A stretch of DNA of 64,000 nt, taken from NCBI GenBank assembly GCA_003508835.1, contig PUFA01000092.1, forward strand, positions 3,410,001 through 3,474,000, written 5' to 3'. The notes beneath the pieces were generated by a model. It did not search any database and was not told where the DNA came from. It saw only the letters and a program-made list of their open reading frames with translations. Below, piece by piece: positions 35,886 through 47,254 of the stretch. Positions within the stretch are counted from its first letter, which is position 1, and each line of letters starts with the position of its first letter. The position numbers and the translations under genes were made by a program. The stretch is from Eonycteris spelaea (lineage: Eukaryota > Chordata > Mammalia > Chiroptera > Pteropodidae).

Positions 35886-36049
35886 GTTCTATAAAATGTT
35901 ATGGTTTCTCAAAACAATCTATCTAAAATGACATATTTATAAAATCCAAAATTAGATTAAACTCTAAATTTTTGCTCAAGTTAGTCATCATCAGAATGTA
36001 TCTACCTCAGCAATAAGCTCAAAGTGCATCACTGAGGAAACCCTTTAAA

Positions 36050-36190
36050 TTTTTCTTGAGTTTTAGTTTCCCAGTTTATAAAATGGAGATAATAGTGTTA
36101 CTTACCTCATAGGATTATTATCTAGCAAATGAAACAAAGAACGGGAACTTGTGTGGTACTTAGCCTAAAGCCAGAAGAATAATGCCTAGC
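36050..36190 (+). mobile_element. MIR SINE core and 3' part, sense
   Basis: TTTTAGTTTCCCAGTTTATAAAATGGAGATAATAGTG and CTTACCTCATAGGATTATTATC are close to MIR. The 3' end fades near 36190. Confidence 0.8.
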
Positions 36191-36194
36191 TAGT

Positions 36195-36878
36195 AAAGTC
36201 AGGCAATGTAGAGCAGCCAACATTGCTCTTCACAAGGCAACAGTATTAATGATGAGGTGAACAAAGTCTAGTTATCTTCAGATCTCCAAAAGACAGACAG
36301 AGGAATGGTTCGGAAATCAAAGTCAATATAGGCCAGAGAGTAACAGCATACAGAAGTAAAAATAGTTAATGTATTAAAGCAATTAGAAGAATTTTCCTAG
36401 TATTATTTTCTCCTTAAACCAAGGTAACTCTAGCTCATAATATCCCCTAACCTTTCCAATTATGTTTAACGAATGTGTGACAAGATGTATCACTGAATAC
36501 TGTCTTAAGAAGAGTCAGGCTCTCTAGTGGAGGAAGAAAGAAGATCGAAACATTAGGGCTTCCCACAGAGGAGAACGCAAAGGGGAGGTTTTGGCCACAG
36601 TGCAAGTTTTCTAGATGAACTGGCACTGTCCTCTCTTGCCTCATTGGAATTCTCATCTACACCTCCTTGTAAGGGAAATGTATTCAAGAGCTGGCCTAAA
36701 AGCCTTCCAAAATTGGGCACTAGATACAGTAATTAGTTAAACTGGTCTAATATTTATTAGCACAGAATTAGTTAAGTTCTGACAGAACACTAATGGGGCT
36801 GGCTGCTGACAGGCATTATTCTTTGGGATTCAAAGGACAAATTTAAAGCAGGTCAGGATAGCTTCTAGCAGAAATTTT
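36195..36878. other. Unassigned sequence
   Basis: No gene or repeat recognised. A 69-codon minus-strand frame (36447-36656) shows no family. Confidence 0.5.
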
Positions 36879-36879
36879 C

Positions 36880-37047
36880 CAGTCCAGTGCATTTCAGTCT
36901 TACTCTTCACCCGAATCACCTGGAATCTTGTTAAAATACAGATTTCTCTTTAGAAGCTCTGGGGGAACCCAAGATTATGTTCTTCAGCAAGCTCCCAGGT
37001 GATGCACCTGCTGCTGCTCTGAGGATCAGACTCTGTAGAACAGGGGT
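36880..37047 (+). mobile_element. MER5A-like hAT (Charlie) DNA transposon
   Basis: AATCACCTGGAATCTTGTTAAAATACAGATTTCT, later CAAGCTCCCAGGTGATGC, ACCTGCTGCTGCTCTGAGGA and CTCTGTAGAACAGGGG. This is the MER5A order from one terminal repeat region to the other. It is a short non-autonomous element with no coding capacity. Confidence 0.85.
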
Positions 37048-37049
37048 CT

Positions 37050-37805
37050 TTCTCAGAGAGTAAAGTATGTGACAGCAGTGACCTCAATCTGAGAGTTTTG
37101 ATGAGATAAAAGCTCATGTATTATCTTGCTAGATCTCCTTGGAACTCTCTAAAGGACGAAATGGTTTGCCCAACTTTGCCCTCTAGGGAGTGGATACATT
37201 ATTCTCATTCTTTCAAGAAGTTATGTGTTGTAAAATAAGATGTTAGGGTTTTTCTGTGTGTCCTGTCCACCAAAGATTCAAGAGCTCGTTAAGGCATGTC
37301 TTTCAGGAACATTAGAGTTTTCTCTGTGGGATGCAGTCACTGTTTTTACAGATCAGAGGTGTTAGATCAACCCCAGTGGTCAGATCAACTACTGGGCTGG
37401 AGCCAGAACACCAAGTTAGAACATAATGGGTGTGACTAAATAATATCTAATGACTTGTTCTGCTCTAAAGTAACATGATTCTGGGTTCTGGTTTCTCTCA
37501 TCAAAGTATTGGAGATTTTTATTTTAGTTACTGCTTGTTTTTATCAGAGTTAATATAAATTACTCAGAACAAAAGGGGGAAGTGCATACAACACGTTCAT
37601 CCAGTAGTGGAGAAGACAACATCTTTTCTTTCAACATCTGATTAAGATAAGTAATTTAAATAAGGCATGCCAAGTTCACCAAGGAGAAAACAACCTCCTG
37701 ATGTCTATTTAAATATACCCAACAGCTCATGCTCACCTCCTTTATCTTGACTCTCTTTTTTATCATTCTAGAAGCAACTCTAAGAGACTATATAATTTTG
37801 GTATT
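37050..37805. other. Unassigned sequence
   Basis: No gene or repeat recognised. Confidence 0.5.
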
Positions 37806-37809
37806 TTTC

Positions 37810-37925
37810 ATGTGTATAGTTTATTGCCTACCACTGTGCTAGAGTGGGCCTCCACCCTACAAAGGTAGGGATCTTTCTTCTTGCTGTTTACTAAAAAACT
37901 TAGAATAGTGTTAGGTATGTAGAAA
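37810..37925 (+). mobile_element. L2 LINE 3' end relic, sense
   Basis: TTATTGCCTACCACTGTGCTAGAGTG, CAAAGGTAGGGATCTTTCTTCTTGC and AGAATAGTGTTAGGTATGTAG follow the L2 3' order with many changes. Confidence 0.5.
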
Positions 37926-37929
37926 GCTT

Positions 37930-39060
37930 TTTTTAAAAAAAAAAACTTCAAATCACCTAAAATCTTCTAAATCCAAACCCCTCATTCTAGTCTCATGGAA
38001 AGAAAGTAAGATGAATAAGGACAGGAAAGGAGAGACACATCTATACATATACATTACATTTGTACATTATGTATTCTACCTGCTTATAATTAAAAAGCTC
38101 CAGTTTTAGAATGAGCTATACTAGAAATAGTCATCCAACTAATGTGAATTGTTTCATTGGAAAGATATTTAGAATTCAAACAAAAGAAAAAGCAATATTT
38201 GTAGTAAAGAAGTTTATTATAACTGACTTAATGATAGAGGAGCAGAGGCAGATGAGGGAAAACCTTTTAATTTTTTTCCATATTAACTACAGAGTCTACT
38301 TTATTCTTTATTTGTCAGTATTTCTTCATCTCTGAAAAACAACAGAATTTCTAAAGCCTTCCACATACTGACAAAGCAAAGCCCGACAGCATCAAGGGCT
38401 CTCAGATCCACGAAAAGGCAAAGGTGAAGATAAAAGTGGATGTGAGCTTTAAACAGCAACAGCAGCAGCTCGTGTCGCCTGCACTCTCAGTAACTGAGCA
38501 GACCACTGTTGTCTCAATTGGCTTTTCAAATCGATAAAACCTAGTGCACAGCCTCCCTGTCCCAGGCTTGTTTCAATTCCCCACTACAAAGCCCTTCATT
38601 CAATCATCTTCCTTGTACTAGTGCCTTAGGAAAGTTCTCTTTCATGCAGAACTCATCAGTTTAGGTAGCTGGAGAAATGCTCCTTTTATTACTGCATTCA
38701 TCTCCCAGTAATCCATTTAATAATAACAATTATAACAAAATCTTAAATTTAAACAGTGCCTTTAGCACTACTTTCTCATCAGTCGATTGCTATTTCTTTT
38801 ATAGTTTTCCTTCAATGCTTACATATAAAATAGAGTGATGTAGAGGACAGAATTCTTGAATTATACATATTATTTTATAGGATCATTTAGTCAAATACAG
38901 TGATACCCAGAACAAATTACTGCAGACTGTTTTGTGATTTATAGTTTATGTGCCAAAATGCTCATAAAATTCCACTCAGTAAAAGCCAGATGCCCTTGGA
39001 GAAGGGATCATCTGCTACAACCATGGGCCATCAAGAGAATACAGGGCACACATTCTCCAC
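37930..39060. other. Unassigned, possibly single-copy, sequence
   Basis: An A12-type run near 37936. 38340-38700 looks single-copy, with CAG-rich text near 38455-38470 and TAAT-type sites. No gene recognised. Confidence 0.45.
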
Positions 39061-39062
39061 AT

Positions 39063-39278
39063 GGCAGCATGGCATAGAGGAAAGTGCACCAACTTCGAAG
39101 TCAGAAAAATTGACAGTGAAATTGAAATTCTGGCTCTATCCATATTAGCTGTGTAACCTTGAGCAAGCTTCTTAATTTCTTTAAAAGTTAGTTTCCTCTT
39201 CAGAAAGTTAGAATGCAGATTAAATCAGATAATATAAACATACCATAAGCACTCAAAAAGTAGTTGTCATTTTATTAT
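39063..39278 (+). mobile_element. MIR SINE, sense, near full length
   Basis: GGCAGCATGGCATAGAGGAAAGTGCACC, CTTCGAAGTCAGAAAAATTGACAG, TTAGCTGTGTAACCTTGAGCAAGCTTCTTAATTTC and TAGTTTCCTCTTCAGAAAGTTAGAATG, ending GCACTCAAAAAGTAGTTGTC. One of the best-preserved MIRs here; the tRNA-like head is included. Confidence 0.9.
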
Positions 39279-39314
39279 TCTTTAAATCTTGAAGATACCA
39301 GCCTCACAGTTTCT

Positions 39315-39440
39315 GTATTTATTGAGCATTCATTATATTATAGGCTGTTATATTTTAAATAGAATATGTAATAAGATAGAATAAAAGAGAGAATATATAT
39401 AATTATCTTATAGATAAAGAGACTGAGCAAATCACAACCT
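39315..39440 (-). mobile_element. MIR SINE relic, antisense (weak)
   Basis: GTATTTATTGAGCATTCATTATATTATAGGC, an AT-rich middle and ATAGATAAAGAGACTGAGCAAATCAC suggest an antisense MIR with a degraded centre. Confidence 0.4.
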
Positions 39441-39444
39441 TTCA

Positions 39445-39840
39445 ATGTCTTGACTAAAAGCCTTCAGAGGGTTCCCATTGTATTCAGGATAATATTCTAA
39501 CCACTTGTCCTGGTTTACCAAGCCCTACAAGAGTGGCCCTTTCCTCCCTTTGGAACTTCATCTCCTACCACTGCATCTTCACCCTTCACCAGTGGTCCCA
39601 CTCCCCAGGTTTCCCAAACTTAATAAGCTTGTTCTCTCTGTGTAGAGTCTGTGCACTGAGGCTCTCACTTGCATCCCCCACCCCAACCCCCATTTTTGCA
39701 TGGCTATCTCTTTGTCATTCAGATCTCAGAATAAATACCATTTCCAGAGAGGCCTTTCTCAACCAGCCAATCAATAGTAGCTGGTGGATCATTCTCTGTG
39801 GCATTACCTGATGTTATGGTGCTTTAATAAATAACCTTAT
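39445..39840 (+). mobile_element. L2 LINE, sense fragment
   Basis: AAAGCCTTCAGAGGGTTCCCATTG, CAGGATAATATTCTAACCAC, AAGCCCTACAAGAGTGGCC and CTTCATCTCCTACCACTG, later CAGATCTCAGAATAAATACC and AGAGAGGCCTTTCTCAACCA, in L2 order. A plus-strand 92-codon frame inside (39533-39811) is a by-product of L2 sequence and encodes nothing recognisable. Confidence 0.85.
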
Positions 39841-39844
39841 GGCT

Positions 39845-41800
39845 ATTTGCTTATAACTAAGGAAGGAACCCTGTCAGATAGTAGTAAATTATTGCTGTAA
39901 TATAAGGAATAAAATGGAAGACGATTTTTATTTTTAAAAGGTATATATTTTAGAATATTTTCCAAAACAATCCAGATGACTTGCAAAAAGACTGTCTTGA
40001 ATAAATCTCCACATACCATAAGCCCTTGATAATACACTGCTGAATGCATCTAAGCTGCATAATCCCTAAAATGAAACAGGTAGTAGAGAGGGCAAAATTG
40101 AGGCAATAGCATATATGGGCGATGAGAGCCTCTTCAACAAAGTAGCACCGTTGCCCAAAGTTAGAGCTTTTGTTTTAATTATAAATATTATCAGAGAGCC
40201 AATTAAAATTATCATAGGACATAGGACTGTTTTCAGTGTACAAAATTAAAAGCCTCTAAGAAATAGACAAATAGAAAGTAATTTGGAGACAAGTGTCTTT
40301 GAATTTGTTTTCATCTGTGCTCTCATGATAGAAGTTTAATATAAGTCAACACAGAAATTAGACAATAGACAAAAACCAGGGATAAACAAACATACGAATA
40401 ATATTTTAGAAAAATTATCCGAATATTTTCTCCCAGTTCAGTTAATGCTTATTTAGTCCCATCTATATGCAACACCATGCCTGCTTCTCCATTATGTACC
40501 TTGTGATTCCCAAGACATTACTCAGTTTACACTTTCACAAATTTTTTCTAAGCTTTCAATTTTGGTTTAATAGTTTTTACTCATTGATTTTGGATCTAAA
40601 CTTCAATATTTAGATAAATAACAAAACTTGAAAGAAGACAACCAACCTTGCTAAAAATAATGTTCTCTCACCCTTTTCTCTTTCTAAAGTTGTAATTTGC
40701 TTGTTGCTTCAAAAATTGTGATATTCCCACAAAAACCCTACTCTCACCACAATTATAATATAGTCACACCTGAATTAAAGATTCATTCCAATTTATACAA
40801 AAAAGTAAAAAAAGAAAAAAAAAACAAGGAGACCACTTTACTAAAAGATTTATCATAGTATTCTATTAAATGTAGCACTTCTTTTATGCAGTTATCACAT
40901 TATTCGATTTATAAAATTTTGCATTTTTACATTTTTCAGGAATGTATCTATTGCCCAAAGTACAGTGGATGATAATCTGTGAAAATCACGACATTTCATG
41001 ACAAATCAAATAAAGCAAGCCATACAGATTTCTATTAAAAACAAACACAAACTTAGTTTAGAGAGGTTTTGTTTGTTTTTAAAGTAATTTAAGAGTTTGT
41101 GGCTCCATTTAAACAACACAAGATGCTCTGGAAATCATGAGTAGAGTGGTCAAGGTAATGCTAATCCCCTAAAGACACATGTGAGGGGAAGAAAGAATTA
41201 AGTGAGGGAGGACAAGAAAAGGAATGACTCCTAGATAGTGTCAGGATTCAATGCTCCATGAATATTTCTCAAGTTTCTGCATGGTCAGGACTTTCTGAGT
41301 GAAGATTGCTAGCAACCTTTGTTAAAGAACAATTAAACAGCAGCCTTAACAACAGAGAACTCCGGAGAGATATAAAGTCTAAACTCTCCTTGAAGCCCAT
41401 TACTTTCCGGTGTGTGCAATGAGATTTGCCCTTGTCTCTCCAGAGAGGAATTGTTAACATTCCAGAGCAAATCTCTCTCTACATCTTCTGAGGGGAAAAT
41501 GAAGAGCTCTCTCAGTCACTCTATATAAGCTCCAAGACTTATAATTTGGGGGTTCTCCTGTGGTATATGTGCAAGGATATCAGGGCTTCATAGTGTTACT
41601 CTGTGGGTAAGTGAGCCCTGGGGAACCAGCACTAAGATGCTCTGTGAAAAGTAACTTGTATATTTTCTGATTTAAAAAACTTGTGTTCCTTGCAGGATAA
41701 ATAAATAAAAATGAATATAAAACATTAACAGATGAAAAGAGAATTTGTGGATGAAGAAAGGGAATTAAATTGATGGCAGAGAAAAAAAACCCTCTTACAT
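39845..41800. other. Unassigned AT-rich sequence
   Basis: No gene or confident repeat. An A-rich tract lies at 40798-40826. 40440-40510 faintly recalls an antisense MIR or L2 but is too worn to call. Confidence 0.45.
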
Positions 41801-41806
41801 AGACCA

Positions 41807-42020
41807 AAATTTCTCAGTTCGGGCACTACTGATATTTTGAATCAGATGATTCTCTGTTGTAGGAGACCATCCTGTGCATTGTAATATGTCTAGTTGTACC
41901 CCTGGCCTCTTCCCTACTAGATATCAATAGCCCCTCCACTTCCAGTCGAGAAAATCTCCAGACAGTGCCACTTGTCTCCTAGGTTGCAAGGTTGCCCATG
42001 TTTGAGAGATGAGAACCACT
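41807..42020 (+). mobile_element. MER20-like hAT (Charlie) DNA transposon, near full length
   Basis: TTTCTCAGTTCGGGCACTACTGATATTTTGAATCAGATGATTCTCTGTTGTAGG, CATCCTGTGCATTGTAATATGTCTAG, CCCTGGCCTCTTCCCTACTAGAT, AAAATCTCCAGACAGTGCCA and a GAGATGAGAACCACT end match MER20 from end to end. MER20 copies are known as binding platforms for regulators in some placental tissues, so this is a plausible but unproven regulatory site. Confidence 0.9.
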
Positions 42021-42271
42021 AATACAGACAGACTGAATGTCACTAACTATGGCCTCAAATTCATAATAGACTTCAAATATGGCCTATTAAGTGGTTCCAG
42101 TACAACTATTTTTCTCCTTTGGCTGTATCAAGCATTACCACAGTATTAGTTTGGGTCAATAAATTAAAGTCACCATATCCCTAAGCAATACTTTATGAGA
42201 TTATTCTATTTAGAATGGTAGCTTCTTAGAATAAATTATGAAATAAATGATGTGATTTACTAAAGACAGTA

Positions 42272-42303
42272 GTCCAATTAATTGGACAGGAGCAGTCCAA
42301 TTA
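42272..42303. repeat. Perfect 16-base palindrome plus a third half-site
   Basis: GTCCAATTAATTGGAC (42272-42287) is its own reverse complement. After seven bases the half-site GTCCAATTA recurs at 42295-42303. Each arm contains a CCAAT core and the centre a TAATTA-like homeodomain core. Confidence 0.85.
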
Positions 42304-42339
42304 AAAAAGTAAAATGCTAATATATGAAACTGTTCACCA

Positions 42340-43450
42340 TCAAGAATTTCAGGGTTAGAAAGAACTTAACTCATCACCTCTGATGATACTTTTAATGCTT
42401 TAACATTCTCCATAACACCCCTGGTGAGTGATCATCTACTCAGTGCTTGAACTCTTTTCCACTAATGGTAAGTTCATTCCTCTTGAAGAGGACCACTGAT
42501 TTCCAGATACTTTGGAATTTTAGAATTTTCTTCCTTGAGAAAAAGTATCTCCTTTCAGCTTCCAACCATTTATCCAGTGGATTATTCAAGAAGATCAAAA
42601 TCCATTTCCACAGGACACAATATGCTTGTATTCAATAGCATATTTCTCCAACATCTATCCTTCTCTGAATTAAATACTTACAATTCCTTCCACCATCTTT
42701 TATAGGGTCTGATTTTAAGTCTTCCCATTCTCCTGGCTATTCTTTGAAAGGTTTGCGGTTTATTCATGTAACTTTATAATCTGGTTTACAAAAGTTGAAT
42801 GCCCTGCTCCAAATGAGATCTGAACATTATACTGAAAGAGCAGATAGCAGAGGGACTGCCATGTCCCCATTGTAGGCACTACATTTCTTTTAATGTAGCC
42901 TCACATGGTTGTGTTTAGCAGTAAAGCAAACAAAAGGAATAAAGAGACTTCTTGAGGTCAGTGGTATAATTCGGATAAATAATAAAGAAAATAGAAATTC
43001 TATTATGCTTCCATCTTCTCTAACAAAGAGAGTTATCTTCTGAAAGAATTTTTTTTTTAAATGGCTTCATCTCTTTTGTCAAACAAACTATAATGGTAAC
43101 ATGTTCAACTTACTCTCAATTTCAACTAGAAAAATTTCTACTTCATATGTGATACTGACAAATACCTCATATCTTAATTTGTAAAGTTAGCATTTGGATC
43201 CAAGTTTAGAATTTTATATTTAAGTTTATACCAGTAAATCTCTGTAGTAATGTTTTCTAGATTTATATTTAAGATTAACATTGAATTCCCAAGTCTACAG
43301 TTATGAGCTCTGCATTTTTACACTTTTAGAAAAATCTGTTTGTCTTCTCCTCTCCTCTAGTACCTCCTACTGTTATCTACATTTTCATATACATTCAGCC
43401 TCATTCATGGCCACCTTCTACAATGTATTTTCTACTAAGATTAATGAACC
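42340..43450 (-). mobile_element. Ancient CR1/L3-type LINE relic, antisense
   Basis: Phrases such as GGGTTAGAAAGAACTTAACTCATCACC, GTGCTTGAACTCTTTTCCACTAATGG, CTTCCTTGAGAAAAAGTATCTC and GCTCCAAATGAGATCTGAAC, then a block near 43180-43240 (CCAAGTTTAGAATTTTATAT), follow the antisense order of the 3' half of CR1/L3 LINEs as I remember it. Identity is low and indels are many, so boundaries are soft. No frame survives. Confidence 0.5.
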
Positions 43451-43454
43451 ACTT

Positions 43455-44500
43455 CAAAGGGGGTAATCTTGCAATCATTGGACTAGTTCAAATATAGGCT
43501 AGGTATTAGTCATTAAGAATTCTCTTTCAGAAAATAATTCACCTTGGTAGAAAAAACAGAAGCAAAATATTTATTTTCTTTAATATTAATCAAAATTATA
43601 TTATTAATGTCAAGCAACCCATCTATCTTTCTATTTGTTCTATTGCCAATTTAAGATATTTAAGCCACTTTTGACATTCTTTCCATTTTTTCTGAGCTTC
43701 ACTTTCTGAATTCCAGTCAAAGTCATGTATGACCCAAGATGTTTTAGAAGATTTGAATAAAGATGAACCCTGAGCTTGGAACTCTGCTCGAAATAAGGAA
43801 GAAGTTGTCCAGGAAACTAAACAGCATGCAAACTTCCAGGATTACATAGATATAGTGAATAACTAGCTTTGCCTTCATCTACTCTAACATATAAACTTAA
43901 TTTTGTACTACTTACCCAAAATTCGTTAGAAGCCCTAGGGCATAGAATCAGAATTAAGAGCTTTAGCAACAGGAAAAATTAAAATACACTGGAAGCTTTG
44001 AAATTCCTGATAAGATTATGGCTTTCTCTGCCACCCCCCCCCCTACTCAGATACATACATATAAAATATTGGAAAACATCTATTACAAAAAATACACAAT
44101 AACTCTGACACTCAGTCACCTACTTTTATTAATCTCTTTCCTACACTTTTCAAAGGCAACTTAAGGCCCATCAACAGTGTGAAAATTTTCTTGAACGACT
44201 TTGCCATTCTTATAATCCCCTTCTTTAAGTAAATTGCTTAATATTTTGTTATGCCTCCCCATTACCCTGTAAATAGAGACAACAATGGCATCTGGTCTTC
44301 CACATGTACCCCTAAGCAACTAAAAATAATAGGTAAATTTGCCAAACTGAGCCCTCCGCCAAAAGCTATACTTAGAATATATGTTTCAAAGATAAAGTTA
44401 TTTTATGCACCAGTATTTTTGTTTGTAGTAATAATCTGCTATCTTTAGCAAATAGTATTTTTTCTGATTCATTTCTCTTCCATTTGCTATCCCTAACAGC
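43455..44500. other. Unassigned sequence with a C12-type run
   Basis: Homopolymer C run near 44032-44044. The first part (43640-43780) may continue the CR1/L3 relic. No gene seen. Confidence 0.45.
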
Positions 44501-44504
44501 CTTT

Positions 44505-44750
44505 TAATTAGGCTGCTTTTTTGTCAAATGCCAGTTTATTATGCTTGTCCTCCTTCATGGATTAAAAACTAATAAGGGCAGGTGTTGTATAAATTGTATA
44601 GGATGGCATGCTGTCATGATCAATTGCTAATTAATTCTTTCTGCTTCTGTGATATGGGTGCACTCTCTCAAATGAAAAACAATAAAAAATATTACATATT
44701 TTGTGTTCATTAAAGCGCTTCATAATTAATAGCAGAGATGGGATTAATTT
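44505..44750. promoter_or_regulatory. Cluster of homeodomain-type TAATTA motifs (candidate only)
   Basis: TAATTA at 44505-44510, CTAATTAATT at 44627-44636, TAATTA at 44723-44728 and GGATTAATTT at 44741-44750 lie in a segment in which I recognise no repeat. AT-rich DNA makes such motifs by chance, so this is a hint at most. Confidence 0.2.
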
Positions 44751-44997
44751 TTAAGCAAATGTTTTTATCCAAGTGTTAGCAAAGACTCTGTTGTCTAGAA
44801 ACTACTGTTGATTTTTTTTTTTTTAATCTAAAAAGCCAGTGATTATTTCTAGGCAACATATGACTATGGAGAGAAAAAAAAATCCACCTACCTATCTAGG
44901 ATAGAACTCCTATATACTATTAAGGATGAAACATTTTAAAGAGGAATTAATAATGTAAAGGGCCTTTCATATTTTTAACAATAAAAATATCACCCAA

Positions 44998-45120
44998 CAA
45001 TGAGCAAGTCCTTTCTGGGTATCAGGTATCTAACATGCCAAATGTATTATGCTATTTAACTTTTATACCAACTAAATGGTGTTGGCACTACCAAGATATA
45101 GGTGAGGAATTTGTTGTGCC
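44998..45120 (-). mobile_element. MIR SINE relic, antisense
   Basis: GGTATCAGGTATCTAACATGCCAAATGTATTATGC, TTTATACCAACTAAATGGTGTTGGC and AAGATATAGGTGAGGAA. Worn but in MIR order. Confidence 0.55.
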
Positions 45121-45124
45121 AGGC

Positions 45125-46345
45125 AGACAACTTATCATATAGTAGGATTTAAGATGACTTCAACCAAATCACACAGAATGGGTTTATTGGGGGACAGGGG
45201 AAATATAAAAAGCAAGAGTCAGCATACAGAAGGTATGAGTTCCCAACTGCTCTTTACCTCATAGTGAGACAAGTTGAGCAAGATACTCTGCTGAACTCTC
45301 AGTGTGATTCCATATTCTTTGCCTTTAACAGGACATGTAAGATATAGTAGTTTTGTCAGGGGAAAATCATGTGATTGTTTTGGGTGCCATCTAGTTTTGA
45401 GTTCCAGTGGTTTATGGAAGTTCTCTAGAAAGCCAGCTCCTAGGCCCTAGAAACCTTGAGACCATGAAATATCCCAGCCTCTCCTATTACCAAAATAGAC
45501 ACAGTCCCAGGAGTAGCTGCTCCCATTGACTGAAAGGGAGAAATGGGTCTCAGGAAGCTCTTTGTCCAGGTGACCCACAGCGAAAAGCCTTTAGTTACAT
45601 TTGGGTTATTTTGTTCAATGAACTACAGAAATTAGTCCTAGATTAAATTACCTACTCGGGATCAGAGGACAATTGAATGATGCCATGGGAATTTCAAGAG
45701 GAATTGTCAACCTAGAATTGTAAACCTGCAAAACTGTTTTTTGAAATAAGATAGTAAGAAACTGAGAGTGTTTACTATCAACAGAGCTACAATAAAAATC
45801 TACCAAGATGTACTACAGGTAGAAGAAAAATGACAGGAAAAGGATGCAACAGGAAATGATGAGCAAAATGACTGCTAAACATGTTCTCAATAAACACTGT
45901 CTGAATTAAGAAAGAAAAGGAAAACAATATTGAATTTGTGAGATTAAAAAAAAAGACAGAACTACATAAGTCAGGAAACGATGACTAAAGTTTATATATT
46001 CAATGGTCCATGTCTTTGGGACAGATAATTTGATATATGTAGACTTAGATGCATAAGATAATATTTTAAGAATAATTGTTTAAAAAGAAAAATATGTATA
46101 AATATGAAATAGAAGAGAGAAAATGGAATGAGGAAAAACAGGCCTACAAAAGAGTTAGAAAGCAAGAAAAGATAAAAAAGAAACAAAAAATTGGAATGAA
46201 ATGGAAATCACAAAGTAAGATGATAGAAACATGTTTAAATATATCAGTAATAAAATAAATGAAAAAAAAACCTCTTGCTAAGTAAAATACAGAAAATTTC
46301 AAACATTTAAAAAATTTAGTTATATGCAGTGTACATAGGCACCCT
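45125..46345. other. Unassigned sequence
   Basis: No gene. 45380-45620 is richer in GC and could be part of an unrecognised repeat. 45930-46260 is A-rich on the plus strand and may be an eroded LINE, but I cannot anchor it. Confidence 0.4.
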
Positions 46346-46347
46346 TC

Positions 46348-46556
46348 CTTAACCAGCTCAAGCTGCTGTAACAGAATAAACTGAGTGATTTAAACAGATA
46401 TTTATATCTCTCAGTTCTAGAGGCTAAATCTAAGAATAAGATGCTGACAGCTTTGTTCCTGACAAAGGTTCTCTTCCTGATTTGCAGATGGTGACCTTTT
46501 CACTGTATCCTCGCATGAGGGTGGGAGGAGAGAGAGAGGAAGGAAGAGGTGGAGAA

Positions 46557-46636
<80 letters not shown>

Positions 46637-46803
46637 GTGCTAGTCTCTCTTCTTCTTATAAAGACACTAATTCCAACATAGGGGCCTTACCCTCATGGCT
46701 TCATTTAAACCTAATTACTTCCCAAAGGCTTATCTCCAAATATTACCACACTGAGGGTTAGAGCTTCAACATATGAATTTTGTGGGAACACATACACAAT
46801 ACA
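46348..46803 (-). mobile_element. MLT1-type (MaLR/ERVL-like) solitary LTR, antisense
   Basis: AGCTGCTGTAACAGAATAAACTGAGTG, CTCAGTTCTAGAGGCTAAATC, GGTTCTCTTCCTGATTTGCAG, ATAAAGACACTAATTCCAACATAG, CCTCATGGCTTCATTTAAACC and GGGTTAGAGCTTCAACATATGAATTTTG read as an antisense MLT1-type LTR over its full length. It contains an expanded GA tract where such LTRs commonly carry a short one. No internal MaLR sequence is adjacent, so it is a solo LTR. Confidence 0.85.
46526..46632. repeat. (GA)n microsatellite inside the MLT1 LTR
   Basis: About a hundred bases of GA units with a few GGA and AAAG interruptions, clearly grown from the short GA tract native to this LTR class. Confidence 0.95.
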
Positions 46804-46849
46804 TAAGGTTATAGAGAAGCTGCATGTAAAATGATAGAAGATTAGTTTT

Positions 46850-47105
46850 ATATTTTGGCCAATACTAGGCATAATAAAGCTGGATTCACTATTTAAATAT
46901 CAGCTAATAAATATTTTAACAAAAAGCATAGGAATAGCTGGGACACTACATTATGATAAGATGTTCAGTTCAACAGGAAGAAATTACAGTTCTAAACTTC
47001 AATTGGTCCAATAAAATAACATATATAAAGCAAAAATTGATACAGAAAGAAAAGGTTAATTTCGCCATTATAGTAAGTGGATTTTATCACTTCTTTGACT
47101 ATTTT
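46850..47105 (+). pseudogene. Old L1 ORF2 endonuclease-region fragment, sense
   Basis: GGACACTACATTATGATAAGATGTTCAGTTCAACAGGAAG, then TATATAAAGCAAAAATTGATACAG and CATTATAGTAAGTGGATTTTATCAC correspond to the L1 endonuclease stretch up to the GDFN motif (here AGT GGA TTT TAT, with D and N replaced). Only ~85 codons' worth remain, with stops. It has neither the L1 3' end nor a tail, so it is the residue of a larger eroded copy. Confidence 0.7.
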
Positions 47106-47114
47106 TAACACAGG

Positions 47115-47250
47115 CACACTCTCTTGTTCACATTATCTATGGCTGCTCTGGGGCTTACAGTGACACAGTTAAGTGGTTGAGACGGAGATGACATGGTCCA
47201 CAAAGCCTAAAAAATTTACTATTTGGCTTTTTCAAAAGGATTAATCAATG
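47115..47250 (-). mobile_element. hAT-like DNA transposon end, antisense (family not named)
   Basis: CTATGGCTGCTCTGGGGCTTAC, CAGTTAAGTGGTTGAGACGGAGATGAC and CACAAAGCCTAAAAAATTTACTATTTGGC are the antisense of a common old DNA-transposon consensus ending in a 'ggccagatagtaaatattttaggctttgcgggcc' part. I am confident it is that repeat, less so of its name. Confidence 0.6.
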
Positions 47251-47254
47251 TTTG

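Noticed and set aside
38340..38700. Possible processed pseudogene or exon (CAG-rich text near 38460)
   Set aside because: No frame over ~40 codons on either strand, no poly-A tail and no match I recognise. At best a non-coding conserved block.
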